A stretch of DNA of 6,057 nt from positions 1 through 6,057 of the forward strand of contig CAKPAV010000110.1 of the NCBI GenBank assembly GCA_934133115.1, given 5' to 3'. Both the position numbers and the translations under genes were made by a program. This document shows positions 1 to 5,745 of this stretch, piece after piece. Source of the DNA: an uncultured Bacilli bacterium (GTDB lineage: Bacteria; Bacillota_I; Bacilli_A; RFN20; CAG-826). The first letter of the stretch is position 1, and each line of letters opens with the position of its first letter. The notes under the pieces were generated by a model, which had not been told where the DNA came from, did not search any database, and saw only the letters and a list, made by a program, of their open reading frames with translations.

Positions 1-1695
1 GATGTAGGTATTAAAGATGTTATTATTACAACTGGTCCATATGAAGAACAATTAAAAGAAGTGGCCAGTAAAAAAGCGTATCAAGATATGCATTTTACTT
101 TTGTACATAATGATAAATACGATCAAACAAATTATATTTATTCTTTTTATTTAGCTAAAGAATTTTTAGATGATGATTTTTTAATGCTTCATGGTGATTT
201 GGTTTTTAATAAAAAATTATTATTAGCTATTGTTAATGATCCACATCAATCGACTTGTTTAATAAATAAAAAAATACCTTTACCAGAAAAAGATTTTAAA
301 GGTAGAATAGTTGAGAATAAACTAAAAGAAGTATCCATTCATATTTTTGATGATAATTGTTATACTTTTCAACCTTTATATAAATTAACTAAAAATGATT
401 TGAAAATTTGGATGAATAAAGTAGAGGAATTTGTTTTAGCAGGTAATGTTAATGTTTATGCTGAAAATGCTTTAAATGAAGTTTCTGATAAATTAGATAT
501 TTTTCCAATAAGTTACGAAAAATATTATATTAATGAAATTGATAATGTCGATGACTATGAAAAAGTTAGTTCAGAAATTAGAAACTTAGATTTTAAAGAA
601 CAAGAAATCATAAAAAGCATTAACAATTTACCAATAATTTTAAATAAATATGATTTACATAATCCTTTAGTGGTTGTGTCTAAATTTTTAAAAACAAAAA
701 TAGAGAAATTATTGCATAGTCATAATATTAATTACGCTTTATTTGATGATTTTGACGCTAATCCCAAATATGAGGAAGTGGAAAATGCTTTAAAATTATT
801 TAAAGATAATAATTGCGATTCTATTGTGTCTTTAGGTGGAGGTAGCGCAATTGATGTAGCTAAATGCGTTAAATTATTCTCTGCTATGGATGAAAATAAA
901 AATTATTTAACACAAGAGCATAAATACATTAACTTAAAACACATTGCAATACCAACAACCGCAGGAACAGGTAGTGAATCAACGCACTTTGCAGTAATTT
1001 ATTTTGAAGGTAAAAAACAATCTGTTCATGATGATATCATTTTACCTGATATTGCTATACTTGATTATCATTTGCTTTTATCATTGCCTCTTTATCAAAA
1101 GAAATCAACTTTACTTGACGCTTTATGCCAAGCAATTGAATCTATTTGGTCAGTAAATTCCACTTTACAAAGTAAGACTTATGCTAAAAAAGCCATCAAA
1201 TTAATATTAGAAAATGAAAATGGTTATCTTAATGGAGATGTTAAATCTTCTAAAAAGATGATTGAAGCATCTAATTTAGCAGGTAAGGCTATTAATATTA
1301 CAAAAACAACCGCAGCACACGCAATGAGTTATAAATTAACAAGCATATATGGATTTGCTCATGGACACGCTGTAGCGCTTGCTTTGCCTAAAACATGGCA
1401 TTATCTAGTTAGTAACTATAAAAATACTTTTGATGCACGGGGCAAAAAATATTTAAGAAATAGTCTTGATTTGATTAATAAGTCTTTTGTATGTCAAAAT
1501 GATCAAGAATCAATTACTAAGTTCATTAGTCTATTACACAAATACGATTTTATTAAGCCATTAGAATATAATGAAAATGGACTTAATGAAATTGTAGATG
1601 CCATTAATGTAGAGAGATTAAAAAACTTTCCAGTAAGTATTTCTAAAGAAACATTAAAGCAAATGTATCTAGAAATATTAGGAGCTAATTATTAA
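1..1695 (+). CDS. Nucleotidyltransferase–phosphonoacetaldehyde reductase-like fusion protein (5' partial)
   Basis: The frame is open from base 1 (564 codons seen), so the true start lies left of the window; the GTG at 61 falls inside the first domain. Numbering from base 1, residues 1 to about 190 resemble LicC/PntC-type sugar- or phosphonate-activating nucleotidyltransferases: 'NYIYSFYLA' (44-52), metal-binding-type 'HGDL' (64-67, D66) and 'EIDNVDDYE' (179-187, probable second metal Asp, D181). The N-terminal nucleotide-binding loop is outside the window. Residues about 205-564 are an iron-type (group III) alcohol dehydrogenase: GGGS (279-282) followed by AIDVAK, PTTAGTGSE (318-326), DALCQAIES (373-381), AAHAMSY with H440, and HGH (454-456). 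'NPKYEEV' and 'CDSIVSLGGGSAIDVAKC' look most like phosphonoacetaldehyde reductases (PhpC/HEP dehydrogenase group). Inferred role: cytosolic reduction of phosphonoacetaldehyde to 2-hydroxyethylphosphonate and its transfer to CMP. The fold is secure, the substrate less so; another small aldehyde and alcohol are possible. Confidence 0.8.
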   Translation, partial: DVGIKDVIITTGPYEEQLKEVASKKAYQDMHFTFVHNDKYDQTNYIYSFYLAKEFLDDDFLMLHGDLVFNKKLLLAIVNDPHQSTCLINKKIPLPEKDFKGRIVENKLKEVSIHIFDDNCYTFQPLYKLTKNDLKIWMNKVEEFVLAGNVNVYAENALNEVSDKLDIFPISYEKYYINEIDNVDDYEKVSSEIRNLDFKEQEIIKSINNLPIILNKYDLHNPLVVVSKFLKTKIEKLLHSHNINYALFDDFDANPKYEEVENALKLFKDNNCDSIVSLGGGSAIDVAKCVKLFSAMDENKNYLTQEHKYINLKHIAIPTTAGTGSESTHFAVIYFEGKKQSVHDDIILPDIAILDYHLLLSLPLYQKKSTLLDALCQAIESIWSVNSTLQSKTYAKKAIKLILENENGYLNGDVKSSKKMIEASNLAGKAINITKTTAAHAMSYKLTSIYGFAHGHAVALALPKTWHYLVSNYKNTFDARGKKYLRNSLDLINKSFVCQNDQESITKFISLLHKYDFIKPLEYNENGLNEIVDAINVERLKNFPVSISKETLKQMYLEILGANY

Positions 1696-1876
1696 ATTTC
1701 ATTTTCTTTTTAATATATTTTAAATTTAATCTTATCTCTTTTAAAGTGGGTTCTTCTTGCGGGCCAGTTTGAGATTCCTCATAAATTATGTCTTCTTCAG
1801 CAAGTTCATTTAAATCATTTTTTCGCTTTGTTAGAAAACTCATTTCGGCATATTCTTTGACTGATTTGTTCTTCAT
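1685..1876 (-). CDS. Small hypothetical protein, 63 aa
   Basis: I do not recognise this protein. It is short, hydrophilic and rich in Lys and Glu, with an acidic middle (ELAEEDIIYEE), a 'TGPQEEPTLKEIR' stretch and a basic, probably helical C-terminus (LKYIKKKMKF). There is no signal peptide or membrane segment, so a cytosolic location is likely. I chose the ATG at 1876-1874 because GGTGAT (1885-1880) sits before it in the normal Shine-Dalgarno register; the in-frame ATG at 1891 would add five residues but lacks a ribosome binding site. The stop overlaps the last 11 bases of the convergent fusion gene. The good RBS and lack of another gene in the gap favour a real gene, but it could be a chance ORF. 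Confidence 0.55.
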   Translation of the reverse strand: MKNKSVKEYAEMSFLTKRKNDLNELAEEDIIYEESQTGPQEEPTLKEIRLNLKYIKKKMKFNN

Positions 1877-1879
1877 GCT

Positions 1880-1885
1880 ATCACC
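1880..1885 (-). promoter_or_regulatory. Ribosome binding site deciding the start of the 63-aa ORF
   Basis: Read on the minus strand this is GGTGAT, matching the GGTGAT part of the anti-16S consensus, followed by AGC and the ATG at 1876. It lies inside the coding region of the longer ATG (1891) alternative, which itself has only AT-rich sequence upstream. It therefore argues for the shorter start. Confidence 0.5.
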
Positions 1886-1900
1886 AAACATTATTATTGA

Positions 1901-1930
1901 TTAACTAATAATTAATTTAATGGCTAAAAT
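1901..1930 (+). promoter_or_regulatory. Candidate promoter for the DUF5662 gene
   Basis: TTAACT (1901-1906) matches the -35 consensus at four of six bases, and TAAAAT (1925-1930) matches -10 at five of six, with an 18-base spacer. The start would fall near 1937, giving a leader of about 23 bases that just includes the AGGAGG. The surrounding DNA is extremely AT-rich, so chance matches are likely. Confidence 0.35.
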
Positions 1931-1946
1931 TGTTAAAAATTATTTT

Positions 1947-1952
1947 AGGAGG
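1947..1952 (+). promoter_or_regulatory. Strong ribosome binding site of the DUF5662 gene
   Basis: AGGAGG is placed seven bases before the ATG at 1960. It decides the start: the longer in-frame TTG at 1930 would translate through this site and has no comparable site of its own. Confidence 0.9.
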
Positions 1953-1959
1953 AAAATAT

Positions 1960-2487
1960 ATGCATATATTCAAACATTTTTGTACTATTACCAAACATCG
2001 CCATATTGTAATGCATTATTGCTTTAAGCTAGGCATAGGCTTTCAAGGTTTAAGACATGATTTATCCAAATATTCTCCAACTGAATTTTTTAATGGCGCT
2101 AAATACTATCAAGGAACGAGAAGTCCAAATGATAGAGAGCGTGAAGTAAAAGGGTATTCGGAAGCATGGATGCATCATAAAGGACGCAATAAACATCATT
2201 ATGAATATTGGATTGATGTTAATAATGACACACACTTATATGGTCCAGTACCGATACCAATAAAGTATTTAAAGGAAATGTTATGTGACCGAATTGCGGC
2301 CTCCAAAGTATATTTGGGTAAAAAATATAATGATGGTAGCGCTTATGATTATTTTATGACTCATACTGCTAGAGCGGGAATGCATCCTGAAAGCAGTAAG
2401 ATTATGGAAAGCTGGTTAAAAATGTTAAAAGAAAAAGGCGAAAAAGAAACCTTCAAATATATAAAAGAGAATTATAAAAACAAGTAG
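1960..2487 (+). CDS. DUF5662 family protein, 175 aa
   Basis: A soluble protein recognised as the DUF5662 family by its motif order: RHDLSKYSPTEFF (32-44), YYQGTRSPN (49-57), EREVKGYSEAW (60-70), MHHKGRNKHHYEYWID (71-86) and EMLCDRIAASKVYLG (106-120), then an MHPES stretch (141-145). The family has no established function that I know of; members are sometimes mislabelled in databases. The clustered His and Asp residues (H33, D34, H72, H73, H79, H80, D110), spread over predicted helices, look like a metal-dependent hydrolase site resembling HD-domain proteins; that is inference. The length appears complete. The ATG is set by AGGAGG seven bases upstream. There is no signal peptide. It stands alone, divergent from the 63-aa ORF and convergent with the XRE regulator, whose stop lies one base beyond its own TAG. 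Confidence 0.85.
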   Translation: MHIFKHFCTITKHRHIVMHYCFKLGIGFQGLRHDLSKYSPTEFFNGAKYYQGTRSPNDREREVKGYSEAWMHHKGRNKHHYEYWIDVNNDTHLYGPVPIPIKYLKEMLCDRIAASKVYLGKKYNDGSAYDYFMTHTARAGMHPESSKIMESWLKMLKEKGEKETFKYIKENYKNK

Positions 2488-2488
2488 T

Positions 2489-3061
2489 CTATTTCTTATC
2501 AATTTTTAAAAATATTGCAAAAAGAATTGTTAAAATAATAGCGATTATAATACTTGGTATGATAAAAGTTTTTGGTAATATTATGAGCACTATTAAAAAT
2601 AAGGACCAAATAAGAATTAGTATAGAGAAAAATAAATATATTTTTTCAAACCAAAGTTTAGTAAATACTATTAATACAATAGCGCTAGTAGGAATAGCAA
2701 TTAAAAAACACAAATAAGAATTTGGAACGTGGCAAATTTCTAAAATTAAAAATACAATTGCCGCGACAAGATAGCTTAAACCAGCAGAAGCATAGGTAAT
2801 AAGCTTTCTTTTTTTTCGCTTTTCTTTTTCTTTACATATGTTTTCGCTTGTTATTAGTTCATCTAATGTGATTTGAAAGTAGTCAGCAATTTGTTTTAAA
2901 ACGACAATATCAGGAATAGTTTCTCCTGTTTCCCATTTGGATATCGCTTTATTGGAGTAATTAAACTCTTTTGCTAAATCATTTTGATTTAATTTTTTTA
3001 ATTTTCTTAGTCTGACTAAGTTGTTAGAAAAATTCTTTCTTATTTCTACTTCATTCATCAT
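2489..3061 (-). CDS. XRE-family transcriptional regulator with a C-terminal membrane domain, 190 aa
   Basis: Residues about 12-69 form a Cro/CI-type helix-turn-helix domain. 'LNQNDLAKEFNYSNKAISKWE' covers the two DNA-contacting helices (24-44), and 'PDIVVLKQIADYFQITLDELI' is the usual closing segment. A very basic linker (76-87, KEKEKRKKRK) leads to four hydrophobic stretches near 88-108, 113-134, 139-162 and 166-185. The DNA-binding domain is therefore predicted to sit on the cytosolic face of the membrane. This layout is common in Bacillota regulators; the signal and target are unknown. The start is ATG 3061 or the next ATG, 3058; GGTGAT (3068-3063) serves both. A longer TTG start at 3103 is discarded because it lies in the -35 box. 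The gene is divergent from the HlyIII gene, with operator-like repeats between, so control of that neighbour and of itself is likely but inferred. Confidence 0.88.
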   Translation of the reverse strand: MMNEVEIRKNFSNNLVRLRKLKKLNQNDLAKEFNYSNKAISKWETGETIPDIVVLKQIADYFQITLDELITSENICKEKEKRKKRKLITYASAGLSYLVAAIVFLILEICHVPNSYLCFLIAIPTSAIVLIVFTKLWFEKIYLFFSILILIWSLFLIVLIILPKTFIIPSIIIAIILTILFAIFLKIDKK

Positions 3062-3062
3062 A

Positions 3063-3068
3063 ATCACC
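3063..3068 (-). promoter_or_regulatory. Ribosome binding site deciding the start of the XRE regulator
   Basis: Minus-strand GGTGAT lies just before the paired ATG codons at 3061 and 3058. Its first G is four bases or so from where transcription should begin, so it lies at or near the 5' end of the mRNA. The spacing suits the second ATG slightly better. Confidence 0.55.
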
Positions 3069-3074
3069 ACTAAT

Positions 3075-3103
3075 AGTATAAAATATAATGCATTTTTTAT
3101 CAA
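3075..3103 (-). promoter_or_regulatory. Promoter of the XRE regulator gene
   Basis: On the minus strand, TTGATA (3103-3098) and TATACT (3080-3075) each match the SigA consensus at five of six bases and are separated by exactly 17 bases. The expected start is near 3068, only about 7-10 bases before the ATG, so the transcript would have almost no leader. Confidence 0.75.
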
Positions 3104-3104
3104 T

Positions 3105-3123
3105 TCTCTTTTAAAGAGACTCT
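3105..3123. promoter_or_regulatory. Inverted-repeat operator candidate between the divergent promoters
   Basis: TCTCTTT (3105-3111), a central T, and AAAGAGA (3113-3119) form a perfect 7-bp-arm palindrome, and AGAGACTCT (3115-3123) overlaps its right arm as a second short palindrome. The site abuts the -35 box of the XRE promoter and covers the -35 region of the HlyIII promoter, so a bound dimer could affect both. A further repeat, TCTATT (3121-3126) with AATAGA (3134-3139), spans the HlyIII -10. That the XRE protein binds here is inferred from position only. Confidence 0.5.
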
Positions 3124-3136
3124 ATTTTTTTATAAT
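3109..3136 (+). promoter_or_regulatory. Promoter of the HlyIII-like gene, weak -35
   Basis: TATAAT (3131-3136) is a perfect -10 box. The best -35 at 16 bases' spacing is TTTTAA (3109-3114), only three of six matches, and it lies inside the palindrome at 3105-3119. A perfect -10 with a poor -35 beneath a palindrome is typical of a regulated promoter. The leader would be about 64 bases to the ATG at 3207. Confidence 0.6.
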
Positions 3137-3194
3137 AGAAGCGAAAATTTTATAAGAGGGTGCTATTTTGTTTCCACTTACTTATATTATTTGC

Positions 3195-3199
3195 GGAGG
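3195..3199 (+). promoter_or_regulatory. Ribosome binding site of the HlyIII-like gene
   Basis: GGAGG lies seven bases before the ATG at 3207 and supports that start. A second, weaker site, AGAGGG (3155-3160), lies seven bases before an in-frame TTG at 3168 that would add 13 residues; I prefer the ATG. Confidence 0.8.
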
Positions 3200-3206
3200 C
3201 GATATT

Positions 3207-3883
3207 ATGTCAAAACAAAAAATCAAAGAAATGGGAATGCCCGTTTATTCTAAAGGAGAAGAACTATTTAATGTTATTAGCCACGCTATCGGAGCGGTAA
3301 TAGGATTTGGTTCATTAATACTATTTATTATATTAGCGATAAGCAAACATTTAAGCGCAGGAGTAATAATAGGACTAATTATTTATTCTCTTACTATAAT
3401 ATTCTTATATTTAGCTTCTAGTATCTATCATGGACTTAAACCAAATACGTTTCGAAAAAGAGTAGCTAGAATCATTGATCACTGCACTATCTATGTTTTA
3501 ATTGCTGGTACTTATACGCCAATTGCTATTATGGCTCTTGATTCTACAACATGCTTAATTATTCTGTTAATAGAATGGATAGGGGCTTTAATAGGTATAT
3601 TATTAAATGCTTATGACTTATCTAGTAAAAAAGTGTTAATTATCGCTATGTTCTTATACTTAATTATGGGATGGGCTTTAATTTTAGTTCCGAATATTGT
3701 TGATATTCTTTCTTTAGAAGCATTCTTGTTTATTTTAATCGGTGGAATTGTTTATACTGTGGGGGTTATATTTTATGGAATAGGTCATAATAAAAAATGG
3801 TTCATTCTGCCTTTCATGTATTTTGTGTTGTAGGAACAATTGTTCAAGAAATTGGTATTATTATTCTCCTTTTAAATTTATAA
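3207..3883 (+). pseudogene. Hemolysin III (HlyIII/PAQR-like) family membrane protein, frameshifted near the C-terminus
   Basis: The frame from ATG 3207 stops at TAG 3831-3833 (208 aa), but the family's C-terminus continues in another frame from about 3803 to TAA 3881-3883. If one base (a C in 'TTCCAT') is restored at about 3803, the protein is 225 aa and ends 'WFHSAFHVFCVVGT' onward. Family motifs are clear: EELFNVISHAIG (18-29), SSIYH (71-75, H75), IIDHCTIYVLIAGTYTP (89-105), and then, only in the second frame, H200-S-A-F-H204. PAQR-like proteins are seven-helix membrane proteins that bind zinc through a His in helix 2 and an HxxxH in the last helix. The truncated product keeps H75 and D91 but loses the HxxxH and most of the last helix, so it is probably inactive. 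The cause could be a real mutation, a sequencing or assembly error, or recoding. The family was named for haemolysis, but its native role here is unknown. Confidence 0.85.
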
Positions 3884-3898
3884 AATTTAAGATATAAT
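3871..3898 (+). promoter_or_regulatory. Candidate promoter of the ABC exporter gene
   Basis: TATAAT (3893-3898) is a perfect -10 box. TTTAAA (3871-3876) matches -35 at four of six, with 16 bases between. Transcription would begin near 3905, inside the terminator stem that follows, leaving a leader of about 42 bases with AGGAGGT at 3932-3938. The -35 overlaps the last codons of the restored HlyIII frame. Confidence 0.5.
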
Positions 3899-3899
3899 T

Positions 3900-3928
3900 A
3901 AGGCGCCGGAAAGGCGCTTTTTATTTTG
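3900..3928 (+). terminator. Rho-independent terminator after the HlyIII-like gene
   Basis: GCGCC (3903-3907) pairs with GGCGC (3913-3917) around a GGAAA loop. The stem extends outward by a G·T and two A–T pairs, and a T-rich run (3918-3927) follows. It is the only GC-rich hairpin in the window and lies 16 bases after the restored HlyIII stop. A transcript started from the overlapping promoter would lack the left arm, so it would not be terminated here. Confidence 0.85.
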
Positions 3929-3931
3929 ATT

Positions 3932-3938
3932 AGGAGGT
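3932..3938 (+). promoter_or_regulatory. Ribosome binding site of the ABC exporter gene
   Basis: AGGAGGT lies eight bases before the ATG at 3947 and fixes it as the start. The in-frame TTG at 3926 lies upstream of this site, inside the terminator's T-run, and has no site of its own. Confidence 0.9.
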
Positions 3939-3946
3939 ACTTATTT

Positions 3947-5662
3947 ATGCTTAAACGTTTTGTCCATTATTACTCAAAACATAAGTTTATGTTTGCTTTA
4001 GATATGTTAGCGTCATTTTTTATTTCTTTAATTGGATTAGGATATCCAATATTAACAAGAAAGATGCTTAATGATTATATCCCGAATGCGAATGTAAAAG
4101 CGGTTGTTATTTCTGGTATAGCTTTGTTACTTATTTATGTAGTTAGAATGTTACTTCGTTACTTTGTGCAATATTATGGACATATCATTGGCGTTGATAT
4201 GCAAGCGGAAATGCGTGAAGATTTATTTAAAAAGTTACAAAAATTACCTTATTCATTTTATGATGAACATGAATCAGGAAAAATAATGTCACGTTTAACT
4301 GTTGATTTGATGGATGTTTCTGAATTAGCACACCACGGGCCAGAAAATTTCTTTATTTGTGGAATATCAATTATTGGATCATTTGTTTATTTGGCAGTGT
4401 TTGTAAACTGGAAACTTACCTTAATTATATTTGCTTGTGTTCCTATTCTTATCGCTATTTCCGTTATTTTAAGAAAACATATGTTAAGTGCTTTTAAAAA
4501 ATCTCGAGAAGGAATTGCAAAAATTAATGCTTCTGTTGAAAGTAGTGTAACAGGTATTAGAGTTACTAAAGCATTTAATAATTCTAAAAAAGAATTAGAA
4601 AAATTTAATGAAAGCAATCAAGAATTTAAAAAAGCAAGATGCAGCGTATTTAAAAGTATGGCGCAATTTATGTCATCTACACAATTTGTAACTGATGTAT
4701 TTAATGTTATAGTTATTGTGGCAGGTGGATTATTCTTGATTAATGGCGAAATAACATCACCAGACTTTGCAACATTCTTAACTTCATTAACATTATTTTT
4801 AACTCCTATTTCTACGTTGATTAGATTTATGGAACAACTTCAAGATGGCGTTGCTGGTTTCCAAAGATTTGTGGAAATTATGGATCAACCAGAAGAAAAC
4901 TTGAATTTAAATGGTGAAGTATTAAATGATGTTAAAGGTAAAATTGAATTTAAAAATGTCTCTTTTAATTATTTATCAAGTGATGAAATTTTACATAATA
5001 TCAATTTGACTATTGAACCAGGATCTACGATGGCTCTTGTTGGATCTTCGGGTGGAGGTAAAACCACTATTTGTCATATTATTCCAGCATTTTATCGCAT
5101 TAGTAGTGGCCAAGTACTTATTGATGGACATGATTTAAATGATTTAAATATTTTGGCTTTGCGTGAACATATTGGTATTGTACAACAAGATGTATTTTTA
5201 TTTAATGGCACAATAAGAGATAATATTATTTATGGCAAATTAGACGCTACCGAAGAAGAGTTAGTTGAAGCAAGTAAAAATGCTGATATTTATGATTTTA
5301 TAAAATCTTTACCAAATGGCTTTGATACTTTAGTTGGTGAACGTGGTGTTAAGTTATCAGGTGGTCAAAAACAAAGAATATCAATAGCAAGAGTATTCTT
5401 AAAGAATCCTTCTATTTTGATTTTAGATGAAGCAACATCCGCTTTAGATAACACTACTGAGATTGCTATTCAACATGCACTTGATCGATTAAGTAAAGGA
5501 AGAACAACAATTGTTGTTGCTCATCGTTTGTCCACTATTAAATCCGCTACCGAAATAGCTGTTGTTATGGATGGACAAGTACAAGAACTTGGTACACATG
5601 AAGAATTATTAAATAAAAATGGAGTATATAGTGAATTTTATAAATTACAATTTAGAGATTAG
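3947..5662 (+). CDS. ABC exporter, fused transmembrane and ATP-binding domains (MsbA/YwjA type), 571 aa
   Basis: A complete half-transporter expected to work as a homodimer in the cytoplasmic membrane, since no partner half is adjacent. Residues about 1-305 are a type I exporter membrane domain with six helices near 15-37, 51-75, 133-153, 155-175, 240-266 and 272-295, and a conserved-looking 'SELAHHGPE' (125-133). The ATPase domain (about 330-571) is intact: A-loop Y342, Walker A GSSGGGKTT (366-374, K372), Q-loop Q414, signature LSGGQKQR (470-477), Walker B ILILDEATSALD with D494 and catalytic E495, and H-loop H526. The substrate cannot be read from sequence; relatives move lipids, drugs or peptides, and many are annotated only as multidrug/lipid exporters. 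Its own promoter and RBS lie just upstream, and no clear terminator follows, so some read-through into trpS is possible. Confidence 0.93.
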   Translation: MLKRFVHYYSKHKFMFALDMLASFFISLIGLGYPILTRKMLNDYIPNANVKAVVISGIALLLIYVVRMLLRYFVQYYGHIIGVDMQAEMREDLFKKLQKLPYSFYDEHESGKIMSRLTVDLMDVSELAHHGPENFFICGISIIGSFVYLAVFVNWKLTLIIFACVPILIAISVILRKHMLSAFKKSREGIAKINASVESSVTGIRVTKAFNNSKKELEKFNESNQEFKKARCSVFKSMAQFMSSTQFVTDVFNVIVIVAGGLFLINGEITSPDFATFLTSLTLFLTPISTLIRFMEQLQDGVAGFQRFVEIMDQPEENLNLNGEVLNDVKGKIEFKNVSFNYLSSDEILHNINLTIEPGSTMALVGSSGGGKTTICHIIPAFYRISSGQVLIDGHDLNDLNILALREHIGIVQQDVFLFNGTIRDNIIYGKLDATEEELVEASKNADIYDFIKSLPNGFDTLVGERGVKLSGGQKQRISIARVFLKNPSILILDEATSALDNTTEIAIQHALDRLSKGRTTIVVAHRLSTIKSATEIAVVMDGQVQELGTHEELLNKNGVYSEFYKLQFRD

Positions 5663-5675
5663 TCTTATATGACTT

Positions 5676-5702
5676 TTGCTATGAATATAAAAGTAGTATA
5701 AT
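5676..5702 (+). promoter_or_regulatory. Candidate promoter of trpS
   Basis: TATAAT (5697-5702) is a perfect -10 box. The best -35, TTGCTA (5676-5681), matches four of six bases but at a short 15-base spacing. The -10 lies in a perfect palindrome, GTAGTA (5693-5698), TAAT, TACTAC (5703-5708). The start would be near 5709, giving a leader of about 37 bases. No T-box leader is present. Confidence 0.45.
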
Positions 5703-5745
5703 TACTACGTATTTAACAAATAACTAACTATTTAGGAGTGATAAA

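Noticed and set aside
61..1695. GTG at 61 as the start of the fusion gene
   Set aside because: The frame is open to base 1 and the 20 upstream residues (DVGIKDVIITTGPYEEQLKE) fit the nucleotidyltransferase domain; there is no ribosome binding site before the GTG.
1691..1730. ATTAAATTT (1691-1699) and AAATTTAAT (1722-1730) as a bidirectional terminator
   Set aside because: The 9-bp arms are pure A+T, the loop is 22 bases, and the segment lies in the 63-aa coding region; such repeats are expected by chance in this DNA.
3168..3206. TTG at 3168 as the start of the HlyIII-like gene, with AGAGGG seven bases upstream
   Set aside because: The ATG at 3207 has a better site (GGAGG, seven bases) and gives a family-like N-terminus; the extra 13 residues look like untranslated leader, though this start cannot be wholly excluded.
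4387..4617. 76-aa minus-strand ORF inside the ABC exporter gene
   Set aside because: It lies wholly antisense to a well-conserved membrane-domain coding region, has no family features, and is a shadow frame.
5663..5745. T-box riboswitch or Trp attenuator before trpS
   Set aside because: The gap is only 83 bases, with no T-box consensus, no specifier stem and no terminator hairpin.
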